From: Pseudomonas sp. St316
GTDB taxonomy: Bacteria; Pseudomonadota; Gammaproteobacteria; Pseudomonadales; Pseudomonadaceae
Length of the DNA: 64,000 bases
Assembly (NCBI RefSeq): GCF_018325905.1
Contig: NZ_AP021901.1
Span: 2,294,001 to 2,358,000, forward strand
Reading direction: 5' to 3'
The notes beneath the pieces are model-generated. The model saw nothing but the letters and a program-made list of their open reading frames with translations, was not told the DNA's origin and searched no databases. Shown here piece after piece: positions 8,375 through 15,408 of the stretch. A program made the position numbers and the translations under genes. Position 1 is the stretch's first letter. Each line of letters starts with the position of its first letter.

Positions 8375-9103
8375 ATGGAAGAAATGAAGATTATTCACTG
8401 GGCTACTCCGCGCAGTATGTCAACGGTATTTGAGAAGGTTGTCAGCCAAGTGCCAGGTGTTGATATTATTCACGAGCCGTTCACTAATGACTATTATTTC
8501 GGCCCGGCGCGAAAATCCTCACGTTACGGTGATGATGAAAAACTCAAGCGGGAGTTAAGCCAAAACAAGCTTTGGCAAGCACGCTCGGAAAGGATGACCT
8601 TCATTAAGGAATTGGCATTTCAAGGTGAGCCATACATTAGCGAGCAACAGTTCCTTGACTATAAGCATAGTTTCATGATTCGACACCCTCAAAAAGTTTT
8701 AAACTCTCTTGTCAAGCTGAAGCCGGATGCGACTGATGAAGAGTTTGGTTTTGACTCGTTAATGGCAGCGTATGTGAAGGTGTGTAATCTTGCGGGATAT
8801 TTACCCGCTGTCGTCGAAGGCGATCTGTTCCGCCAGCAACCCGAACCCATATTTGATAGGTACGCCACGGCGTTGGGTTTTACATGGGAAGGCAATATTT
8901 TTTCGTGGCCCGAGGGACGCATAAGTGCATGGAGCCAAGAAGAAGAGAAGTCGCAAGCTGTCTGGCATAAGGCACTTGAAGCAAGTAATGGAATATTACC
9001 TGCTCTTCAGGATGAGGTCGATGTGTCCATTCCCAAACATCTGCATCGCGCCTTTGATCGAGCGCTTGATATCTACGACACACTTTCGAAAAAAACACTG
9101 TAA
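8375..9103 (+). CDS. Sulfotransferase-like protein (PAPS-dependent fold)
   Basis: A 242-residue protein with the two PAPS-binding signatures of the sulfotransferase family. The 5'-phosphosulfate loop is WATPRSMSTVFEK (residues 9-21, equivalent to the usual TPRSGST) and the 3'-phosphate site is MIRHPQKVLNSL (residues 101-112, R-x-P and the downstream serine). Length is at the short end for the family. The first ATG (8375) follows a weak GAG; a second ATG three codons later is possible. An APS kinase lies three genes downstream in the same operon, and that strongly supports real use of PAPS. The acceptor is probably a hydroxyl or amine on the pathway intermediate (inference). Confidence 0.8.
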   Translation: MEEMKIIHWATPRSMSTVFEKVVSQVPGVDIIHEPFTNDYYFGPARKSSRYGDDEKLKRELSQNKLWQARSERMTFIKELAFQGEPYISEQQFLDYKHSFMIRHPQKVLNSLVKLKPDATDEEFGFDSLMAAYVKVCNLAGYLPAVVEGDLFRQQPEPIFDRYATALGFTWEGNIFSWPEGRISAWSQEEEKSQAVWHKALEASNGILPALQDEVDVSIPKHLHRAFDRALDIYDTLSKKTL

Positions 9104-9118
9104 AAAGGAGTGAGCACG

Positions 9119-9817
9119 ATGCTGTCTAAAAACAAGAAATTTGATGTTATTCAACTCCCGAATATATCGCCATTGGCGAGCAGCGAATTTAATGAGTTGC
9201 CGAGCGACCCTTATTGCGGTTATGGGCAACGGTCACGCAGGTTTTCCCAGTATATGCTGTTTCACAATGGCACCGATTGGGTATTGAACGTCCTTCCTCA
9301 CAGACCTTTTATACAATCCAAAGAGTACAATGCGTTTGTCGGGGGCGTCCCGCGCTACTTGGAGCCGTTAAGATTTGATCCGTCCGAGCAAATTATCAGT
9401 GGCGCGCTGCAAATTGGGTTAAGTACGGCCAACGCCTACCAAGTGAATGTGCACCAATGCAGAGTTATTACTAACAACGATATCAAGGGTGTATCTGTTC
9501 CAGAGGGGCCGCACCGTGACGGTCATGAGTATGGTCTTCTGGCTGTTTTTAGCAGGAACAATATCAGTGGTGGGGAAACGCAACTATTCCATAATGGAAC
9601 CAAGGAAGATCCATTTTTCACTACAGTTCTTGAGCCTCAGACTGCTCTCATTTATGAAGACGGTGAGATGGTGCATAACGCTACGGATATCGTTGCACTG
9701 AATGATGACGGTGGTCATCGTGATCTCTGGATTGTTGCCTATAACACTTGGCCAAATCGCCGTTACGGACCTGAGTTTGAGGAGCGTGCAAAGCAGGAGG
9801 TCTCCAGTGTTCAATAA
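9119..9817 (+). CDS. 2-oxoglutarate/Fe(II) dioxygenase, amino-acid hydroxylase type
   Basis: A 232-residue protein matching the 2OG-Fe dioxygenase family that contains free-amino-acid hydroxylases such as L-isoleucine dioxygenase. The iron triad is visible as H132-R-D134 in EGPHRDGHEY and H186 in GEMVHNATD; R201 in GGHRDLW is a candidate 2-oxoglutarate ligand. The start at 9119 is chosen because AGGAG lies eight bases upstream; the earlier GTG at 9110 overlaps that site. Its 3' end overlaps the next gene by 11 bp. It could make the hydroxyl group that the sulfotransferase then sulfates (inference). Confidence 0.85.
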   Translation: MLSKNKKFDVIQLPNISPLASSEFNELPSDPYCGYGQRSRRFSQYMLFHNGTDWVLNVLPHRPFIQSKEYNAFVGGVPRYLEPLRFDPSEQIISGALQIGLSTANAYQVNVHQCRVITNNDIKGVSVPEGPHRDGHEYGLLAVFSRNNISGGETQLFHNGTKEDPFFTTVLEPQTALIYEDGEMVHNATDIVALNDDGGHRDLWIVAYNTWPNRRYGPEFEERAKQEVSSVQ

Positions 9818-11123
9818 AGATCAAGCTGATTTGGTTCGTGCCGCTGTTAATAAATGGGGTACGCCTATTCATATATTTAATAAGGATCGATTGCTAAGTA
9901 ATGCCGAACTGTTAACCTCCAAAGCCAGAGTTTTAAACGGATTCAAAACTTACTATTCTGTAAAGACCAATTATTTGCCCGATATTGTACGCAGTCTGGC
10001 CCAGGCAGGTTGGGGAGCAGACGTGGTTTCAGGGTATGAAATGGAATTGGCGTTGAATTGTGGGTTTCGCCCCGAGGATATAGTATTTAATGGCCCTATG
10101 AAAACCGAGGCTGAATTGATCCGGGCGGTCAAGTTAGGGGTTTTTGTAAATCTGGACTCTTTGGTTGAGGCGCAGCGCTTAAATAATATAGCGAGCGCTC
10201 AGGGTATCAAGCTGGATGTCGGTCTTCGATTGAATCCTAATATCAATGTATATCCCAGTACTGATGTAAGCTTCAATCTGGATATGGAGCATAAAGCGCG
10301 TCTGTCAAAGTTTGGCTGGCCCACGGAATGTCTTGATGACGCGGTATCTACATTTGGCGGATTTGAGAATTTGAATCTGGTAGGTGTTCATTGTCAATTG
10401 GGTTCGCAAATTACGTCTTTGGGGGCGCTATCAGCGGCAATTGAGAAGGTTGTTTTATCGGTATGTGAGTTACGTAAAAAATTCGCAATCCGATATTTAA
10501 ACCTAGGCGGCGGGATTGCCGTCGGCGGAATTGTTCGCGCGCGGTCTGGTCCGCTCTATTCGTTGTTGGCCAATATGGCGAACACTCAGATCAAAGTCGA
10601 GCCTGAAATGTATAGCCTGGATGAATATTTTTCCAGCGTGAAAGGCTTAATAGATCGTTACGATCTTTCAGATATCAGTGTTTCCTGCGAACCAGGTCGA
10701 GTTATTGTATCTGACACCATGTGCCTTATAACCTCAGTGGTTAACCGTAAGGACAATGCACTTGGTTCCTGGTTAGTGGTGGACGGTGGCCTCAATTTAA
10801 TGCCCACGGCTGGTCCTGCCGAAGTGCATGAAATCGAAGCGATGATGGGACGGGATAAAGGCGCTGACAAAAAATTTGTGCTTGGTGGTCCGATGTGTTA
10901 CGAACAGGATATATTCAGTTATAACTGTTGTCTGCCTGAGAATGTTCAGGTAGGGGACTATCTGATCATAAAGGATACCGGCGCCTATACGGTCTCTAGA
11001 TCAACGAATTTTATTCGGGAGCGAGCTCCTGTCGCTGAAGTTTCGCATGGCCAAAGTCGACTGTGTTGGCGGCGAGAGGAATATTCAGACATATTCTCTT
11101 TCGAGGTCGATGAATCGCTTTGA
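9807..11123 (+). CDS. Diaminopimelate-decarboxylase-like PLP enzyme (fold III)
   Basis: A 438-residue alanine-racemase-fold decarboxylase. It keeps the PLP lysine K53 in YYSVKTN, H195 in VHCQLGSQ, the phosphate loop GGG (234-236), E295-P-G-R298, the active-site region C364-Y-E-Q-D368 and Y394 in GAYT. The usual LysA form C-E-S-x-D is altered here to C-Y-E-Q-D, and a housekeeping lysA is expected elsewhere, so a different amino-acid substrate is likely. The start is GTG at 9807, with a perfect AGGAGG six bases upstream, inside the dioxygenase gene. A lysA paralogue (tabA) is known in the tabtoxin cluster, a useful parallel. Whether it decarboxylates, and what, is open. Confidence 0.85.
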   Translation: MFNKDQADLVRAAVNKWGTPIHIFNKDRLLSNAELLTSKARVLNGFKTYYSVKTNYLPDIVRSLAQAGWGADVVSGYEMELALNCGFRPEDIVFNGPMKTEAELIRAVKLGVFVNLDSLVEAQRLNNIASAQGIKLDVGLRLNPNINVYPSTDVSFNLDMEHKARLSKFGWPTECLDDAVSTFGGFENLNLVGVHCQLGSQITSLGALSAAIEKVVLSVCELRKKFAIRYLNLGGGIAVGGIVRARSGPLYSLLANMANTQIKVEPEMYSLDEYFSSVKGLIDRYDLSDISVSCEPGRVIVSDTMCLITSVVNRKDNALGSWLVVDGGLNLMPTAGPAEVHEIEAMMGRDKGADKKFVLGGPMCYEQDIFSYNCCLPENVQVGDYLIIKDTGAYTVSRSTNFIRERAPVAEVSHGQSRLCWRREEYSDIFSFEVDESL

Positions 11124-11134
11124 GGTAACATGAA

Positions 11135-11761
11135 ATGAACAGCTCTAGTCCTAGTGATTCAAACCTGACTGCGAACGTTTCATACCTGAGTTCGGAGTTA
11201 CTCGCTCAACAAAAAGGGCAGCAGCCTACTGTTATCTGGTTTACCGGATTATCCGGGGCGGGTAAGTCCACGATAGCGTCTTTGCTGCAAAAAAAATTCT
11301 ACCTGAGTGGCCACCATGTTTGTGTTCTGGACGGCGATCAACTCCGTAAAGGGATCAATCGGGATTTATCATTCGCCGATGAGGATCGTGCCGAAAGTGT
11401 CAGAAGGGCCGGCGAGATGGCGAAACTGATGGCGGAAAGTGGTCTGATTGTACTGAGCGCGCTTATCTCACCATTTGCCCGGGACCGTTTGAGCGTCAAA
11501 GAGCTGTTGGGGGAGATCCACTTTATGGAAGTGTATTTGCACGCTCCAATTGATGTTCTCGTCAGCAGAGATCCCAAAGGACTCTATGAGAAGGCACTAA
11601 ACGGGAAAATTGGAGACTTCACCGGTATTGATTCACGCTATGAACCGCCGGAAAATCCCGATCTATCCTTCGACACATCCAAAGTTTCTGCGGGAGAAGT
11701 AGTTCAAGCAATACTGGCGCAATATTTTTTTAGAAGCGATACGTCAAGCATTATTGCGTGA
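11135..11761 (+). CDS. cysC: Adenylylsulfate (APS) kinase
   Basis: A 208-residue APS kinase, which phosphorylates adenosine 5'-phosphosulfate to PAPS. The P-loop GLSGAGKST (residues 38-46), DGDQLRKGINRDLSF (67-81) with the DGD and RxxL..D..F substrate residues, and SALISPF with the reactive serine S112 are all present. It stands alone, not fused to a sulfate adenylyltransferase as in the housekeeping CysNC. It is the last gene of the operon and is followed by a terminator. Beside a sulfotransferase its role is almost certainly to raise PAPS for product sulfation (inference from context). Confidence 0.93.
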   Translation: MNSSSPSDSNLTANVSYLSSELLAQQKGQQPTVIWFTGLSGAGKSTIASLLQKKFYLSGHHVCVLDGDQLRKGINRDLSFADEDRAESVRRAGEMAKLMAESGLIVLSALISPFARDRLSVKELLGEIHFMEVYLHAPIDVLVSRDPKGLYEKALNGKIGDFTGIDSRYEPPENPDLSFDTSKVSAGEVVQAILAQYFFRSDTSSIIA

Positions 11762-11775
11762 TTGTTGTCTGCAAT

Positions 11776-11799
11776 AGCCGGTATTTTGCCGGCTTTTTT
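11776..11799 (+). terminator. Rho-independent terminator of the sulfo operon
   Basis: Stem AGCCGG (11776-11781) and CCGGCT (11789-11794) with loop TATTTTG, ending in six T (11794-11799). It starts 14 bases after the APS kinase stop and so ends the operon before the GNAT gene. Confidence 0.88.
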
Positions 11800-11842
11800 A
11801 TATCTGAAGGGAGACTCTGAGAATGGGTTTTCTTTTCCAGGG

Positions 11843-11871
11843 TTGACCTTGGTTTGGAAAAGCGTTATCTG
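11843..11871 (+). promoter_or_regulatory. Sigma-70-type promoter for the GNAT gene
   Basis: TTGACC (11843-11848), a 17-bp spacer, then TATCTG (11866-11871). It lies between the operon terminator and the ATG at 11903, which indicates separate transcription of the acetyltransferase. Confidence 0.6.
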
Positions 11872-11902
11872 TACGCTTAGCCTCCGGAGTGTCCATCCCA
11901 GC

Positions 11903-12361
11903 ATGAATCTGAAGCCACGCAAGGCCCTCATCGACGATCAGTCTGCTATCGATCAGATAGTGGCTGCAGCTTACGCTCATTACGTTCCCCGAATAGGACG
12001 AAAACCTGGTCCTATGCTGGAAGATTATGTCAGCCACATTATTGATGGTCATGTTTATGTTCTGGAGTATCAACAAAGCATTCAAGGTTTGTTGGTACTT
12101 GTTCCCGAAGAGCATTGTTTGCTTTTGGAGAACGTGGCGGTTGCCCCACAGGCCCAAGGGCGCGGCTTGGGCAGGATAATGCTGGAGTTTTCTGAGATGG
12201 TCGCGATCGACTGCAACTATTCCTCCATAAGACTCTATACCCATGAGTTAATGATAGAAAATATCCAGACTTATCTGCGTTATGGGTATGTCGAAACCCA
12301 CAGAGCTGAAGTCAATGGGTTGCGCCGAGTGTACATGAGTAAAGTGTTAAGTCAGCGTTGA
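11903..12361 (+). CDS. GNAT family N-acetyltransferase
   Basis: A 152-residue single-domain GNAT protein. The acetyl-CoA loop is seen in LENVAVAPQAQGRGLGRIML (about 84-103, the Q/R-x-x-G-x-G/A motif) followed by a typical C-terminal strand (IRLYTHELMIENIQTYLRYG). The frame is open back to 11762, but that part crosses the terminator and the promoter, so the ATG at 11903 with GGAG 13 bases upstream is preferred. It probably acetylates a small amine. It sits beside the sulfo-metabolite operon and could modify or detoxify its product, though separate transcription means it may be unrelated. Confidence 0.82.
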   Translation: MNLKPRKALIDDQSAIDQIVAAAYAHYVPRIGRKPGPMLEDYVSHIIDGHVYVLEYQQSIQGLLVLVPEEHCLLLENVAVAPQAQGRGLGRIMLEFSEMVAIDCNYSSIRLYTHELMIENIQTYLRYGYVETHRAEVNGLRRVYMSKVLSQR

Positions 12362-12549
12362 TCCCCACCAATATCAGCCTTTCTGCACCAACCAGCGCAG
12401 CAGCCGATCCAGCGGGTCCGGTCGATCCGGCTGCCATCCCACAGCGTCGGCAAGGTGGTGATCGCCTTGAGCAGATGCTCTTTGCTCATGGTGCTGCTGC
12501 CCAAGAACTGGCCACATACATCATTGAGCAAGCCCATGCTGGGCAAGCC

Positions 12550-13049
12550 CTAGCACAGGCTTTTGACCAGAGCCTCAATGGTGGGGTCGGCAATGATCAG
12601 TCTTGGCGGTACCGGCTCGGATAGCTCACCGATCAGCGGGAAGAGGTAAGTTTTGAGGCGGCTCATCACTGTCTTGGAATAGTCCGGTGCCCACTTGGCT
12701 GACATTTCCGTGTGCCAGTCGAGGGCAACGCTTTCAAAGGTGCGGTCTTTGATCCGGGCTTGCGTCTTTGCTTGGTTCTTGGCTCCTATGGGATCAATAC
12801 CATCCGCCAGCGTTCGCTTGCCCTCCAGGCGCTTGCGGCGCGCATCGGCGAGACCAACGATGGGGTAGTTGCCGAATGAGGTCAGTCCTTCCGGCCGTCA
12901 GGTTTGACGTATCTGAGACGCCAGCCTTTGCGGCCATTGGGTTGGACTAGAAGGTAAAGGCCGTCGCCGTCGAAAAGCTTGTAGGCGCGGTCTGTGGGCT
13001 TGGCCGAGCGGCAAGCGGCGTGGGAGAGTGGAGCCGTGGTGCGCGACAT
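12550..13049 (-). pseudogene. P4-type tyrosine integrase, frameshifted N-terminal remnant
   Basis: From the ATG at 13049 (GGGAG eight bases upstream) the frame encodes the DUF4102 arm-binding domain of P4/IntS-type integrases (SRTTAPLSHAACRSAKPTDR, then the LFDGDGLYLLVQPNG motif). It stops at 12882. In another frame the protein continues with TSFGNYPIVGLADARRKR, through the core-binding domain (ALDWHTEMSAKWAPDYSK), to a stop at 12550. The catalytic R-H-R-Y domain is missing. The gene lies directly beside tRNA-Asn, the usual arrangement for a P4-type island, so it is a dead integrase marking a former genomic-island junction. The 190 bp between it and the GNAT gene may hold the tail of another broken gene. 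Confidence 0.88.
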
Positions 13050-13140
13050 AAGGGTGCTCCCTTTTATCGAACTGACCTTTATCCCAAACTCTACCTTTAA
13101 ACGGTTGGTGCCCACCGGACTCCGATGGAACGCCAAAACG

Positions 13141-13167
13141 AAAAAAACCGCCAGAAGGCGGTTTTTT
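13141..13167 (-). terminator. Terminator of tRNA-Asn (bidirectional shape)
   Basis: AACCGCC-AGAA-GGCGGTT flanked by A and T runs. It lies 45 bp beyond the 3' end of the leftward tRNA-Asn and ends its transcript on the minus strand. Confidence 0.85.
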
Positions 13168-13211
13168 CGGGGGGGTGCAGAGATTTTGGAAGCCTTCTCT
13201 GGAGCCTTGTA

Positions 13212-13287
<76 letters not shown>

Positions 13288-13296
13288 ATGGCGCGT

Positions 13297-13324
13297 ATGT
13301 TACTGATTGGAAAAGAGAAGTCAA
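13297..13324 (-). promoter_or_regulatory. Promoter of tRNA-Asn
   Basis: On the minus strand: TTGACT (13319-13324), a 16-bp spacer, then TAACAT (13297-13302), ten bases before the tRNA. It is followed by a GC-rich discriminator, as is usual for stable RNA promoters. Confidence 0.75.
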
Positions 13325-13522
13325 GCGTCCATTGCCGGACGGTGCATTCCTGATGCCCTTTGACGGTCAATCAACGATTGGCAGTTACCGCCAGAGCAGG
13401 AGAGGACTACCATGGTTGCCCGGAAGTGGCAGGACGCGCTGCCGGCCATTCGCCGACATTAAGGTACGCGCCATGAACCACCTGTTACCCCTTCACACAG
13501 CCTGCCGCGCCGAGGTGCTCTT

Positions 13523-13750
13523 GTGAGTACCGCCCAGATCAGCTTGCCCAAGGGCGTGGGGCCTCATGCCGAGAAACTGTACGACGCCATCACCCAGGCC
13601 AGCACCGCCGAAGAACTGAACCGTGCCGGTGGCAAGGCCGAGGGCTTTGTCCTGGGGCTGGAAAGCACCAAGGCGATCAAGAGCCAGGTGGCCGAGTCGT
13701 TGTATGTCGTTTATGACGATGCGGCGAGCCAGCGGGCGATGGAGCTGTAG
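13523..13750 (+). CDS. Conserved hypothetical protein, 75 aa
   Basis: A 75-residue acidic protein without membrane segments or cysteines. It starts at GTG 13523 (STAQISLPKGVGPHAEKLYD) with GAGGTG upstream. Codon use fits the core genome. No domain is recognised. It converges on the aminotransferase gene, sharing a bidirectional terminator. The 235 bp before it, back to tRNA-Asn, hold only the tRNA promoter and no gene. Confidence 0.65.
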   Translation: MSTAQISLPKGVGPHAEKLYDAITQASTAEELNRAGGKAEGFVLGLESTKAIKSQVAESLYVVYDDAASQRAMEL

Positions 13751-13780
13751 CCTCGACGAAAGTGTTGTGCCTGGTGCCTT

Positions 13781-13810
13781 TGTGGCGAGGGGATAAATCC
13801 CCTCGCCACA
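13781..13810. repeat. GTGGCGAGGGG palindrome (second REP family)
   Basis: TGTGGCGAGGGGAT (13781-13794) and its complement ATCCCCTCGCCACA (13797-13810) form a near-perfect hairpin. It belongs to the same family as the copies at 23760-23874 and 47632-47676. Confidence 0.8.
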
Positions 13811-13828
13811 GGTTTGCGACTAAAAGGC

Positions 13829-13862
13829 ATAAAAAAGGGAAGCCCTATGGCTTCCCTTTTTT
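13829..13862. terminator. Bidirectional terminator
   Basis: GGGAAGCC (13837-13844), loop CTAT, GGCTTCCC (13849-13856), with an A run before and a T run after. It serves the rightward 75-aa gene and the leftward aminotransferase gene. Confidence 0.88.
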
Positions 13863-13879
13863 CATCCAGCGCCGAGGCG

Positions 13880-15076
13880 TCAGATCACCTGGACGATGGC
13901 CTTGGTCACCGCCTCGATGTTGTTCTGGTTCAGCGCGGCCACGCAGATGCGGCCGGTGTCCAGGGCATAGATGCCGAACTCGTTGCGCAGGCGCGTCACT
14001 TGTTCAACGGTCAGGCCGGAGTAGGAGAACATCCCGCTCTGGCGTGCGACGAAGCTGAAGTCGTGGTGCGGGGCGGCCTTGGCCAGCATGTCCACCATCT
14101 GGATACGCATGCCGCGAATGCGCAGGCGCATCTCGGCGAGTTCGGCTTCCCACTGGGCGCGCAGCTCAGGGCTGTTGAGCACGGCGGCGACGATGCTGGC
14201 GCCGTGAGTCGGCGGGTTGGAGTAGTTGGTGCGAATCACCCGCTTGACCTGGGACAGCACGCGGGCACTTTCTTCTTTCGATTCGCTGACGATCGACAGG
14301 GCGCCGACGCGCTCGCCGTACAGCGAGAACGACTTGGAGAACGAACTGGAGGCAAAGAACGTCAGGCCCGATTCGGCGAACAGGCGCACGGCCGCCGCGT
14401 CTTCGTCGATGCCGGCGCCAAAGCCCTGGTAGGCCATGTCGAGGAACGGAACGTGGTTCTTGGCCTTGACCACGGCCAGCACGTTTTTCCAATCTTCCGG
14501 GCTCAGGTCCACGCCGGTCGGGTTGTGGCAGCAGGCGTGCAGCACAACGATCGAGCGGTCGGGCAGGGCGTTGAGGTCTTCCAGCAGGCCACTGCGGTTC
14601 ACGTCGTGGGTGGCGGCGTCGTAATAGCGGTAGTTCTGCACCGGGAAGCCGGCGGTTTCGAACAGGGCGCGGTGGTTTTCCCAGCTTGGGTCGCTGATGG
14701 CGACGACGGCGTCAGGCAGCAGTTGCTTGAGGAAGTCGGCACCGATCTTCAGCGCACCGGTGCCGCCCACGGCCTGGGTGGTGATGACGCGACCGGAAGC
14801 GATCAGCGGCGAATCCTTGCCGAACAGCAAGGTCTGCACGGCCTGGTCGTAGGCGGCAATGCCGTCGATCGGCAGGTAACCACGGGAAACGTGCTGAGCC
14901 ACGCGCGCCGTCTCGGCCTCGACAACCGCGCGCAAGAGTGGAATGCGCCCCTCCTCGTTGCAGTAAACACCCACGCCCAAGTTGACCTTATTGGTACGGG
15001 TGTCGGCGTTGAATGCTTCGTTGAGGCCCAGGATGGGGTCGCGGGGTGCCAATTCGACAGCGGAAAACAGGCTCAT
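13880..15076 (-). CDS. tyrB: Aromatic amino acid aminotransferase (class I PLP)
   Basis: A 398-residue fold-type I aminotransferase that moves amino groups between aromatic or dicarboxylic amino acids and 2-oxoglutarate. The start MSLFSAVELAPRDPILGLNE (15076) is the conserved family N-terminus; the upstream extension is not. The PLP lysine is in SSFSKSFSLYGERVG (about residues 245-259), the HACCHNPTGVDL motif and a C-terminal GRICVAALN with the substrate-carboxylate-binding region are present. In Pseudomonas it is often called tyrB or phhC. It diverges from uvrB with 332 bp between them. Confidence 0.93.
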   Translation of the reverse strand: MSLFSAVELAPRDPILGLNEAFNADTRTNKVNLGVGVYCNEEGRIPLLRAVVEAETARVAQHVSRGYLPIDGIAAYDQAVQTLLFGKDSPLIASGRVITTQAVGGTGALKIGADFLKQLLPDAVVAISDPSWENHRALFETAGFPVQNYRYYDAATHDVNRSGLLEDLNALPDRSIVVLHACCHNPTGVDLSPEDWKNVLAVVKAKNHVPFLDMAYQGFGAGIDEDAAAVRLFAESGLTFFASSSFSKSFSLYGERVGALSIVSESKEESARVLSQVKRVIRTNYSNPPTHGASIVAAVLNSPELRAQWEAELAEMRLRIRGMRIQMVDMLAKAAPHHDFSFVARQSGMFSYSGLTVEQVTRLRNEFGIYALDTGRICVAALNQNNIEAVTKAIVQVI

Positions 15077-15408
15077 TATTGCGCGGCTCTGAATGGAGAG
15101 TGAGGGGAGATGTGGCGCTCCAGCCGAATGCACTAGAGCGGTGCACAAACGGGGAGCTAGTATAGAGGCCATCACTCGGCGCGGCGACAGGCGATTCGGT
15201 TTTTACGTTAAGTTTTTACGATTTTTTTCGACCGTTAGTCCTCTCTCCGCGTCAAAGTCTTCAAGGTGTGTAGGACGTTCGTCTTGAAAGCGAAGGCATT
15301 CACCTCCACATTGTGTGCATTCCAGTTTTTTCCTCGGGCGACATCAGTCGTTTCGGTCTTTCTCGTTCCTGTCGGCTGGCCGACAGGGATGAACCCAGAG
15401 GTTTTGTC
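15077..15408. other. Divergent promoter region tyrB/uvrB, no gene
   Basis: A 332-bp intergenic region with no supported gene. Its T-rich centre (about 15199-15230) is the likely promoter zone, and a hairpin just before uvrB is listed separately. No clear LexA box (CTG-N10-CAG with an AT-rich core) was seen. Confidence 0.5.
15369..15386 (+). promoter_or_regulatory. Hairpin in the uvrB leader
   Basis: CTGTCGG-CTGG-CCGACAG, a perfect 7-bp stem with a four-base loop, ends 22 bases before the uvrB ATG. It has no T run, so it is not a terminator. It may affect leader RNA stability or translation. Confidence 0.45.

Noticed and set aside
12358-12624. Short plus-strand frame after the GNAT gene
   Set aside because: It overlaps the integrase remnant on the other strand, which explains the coding signal.
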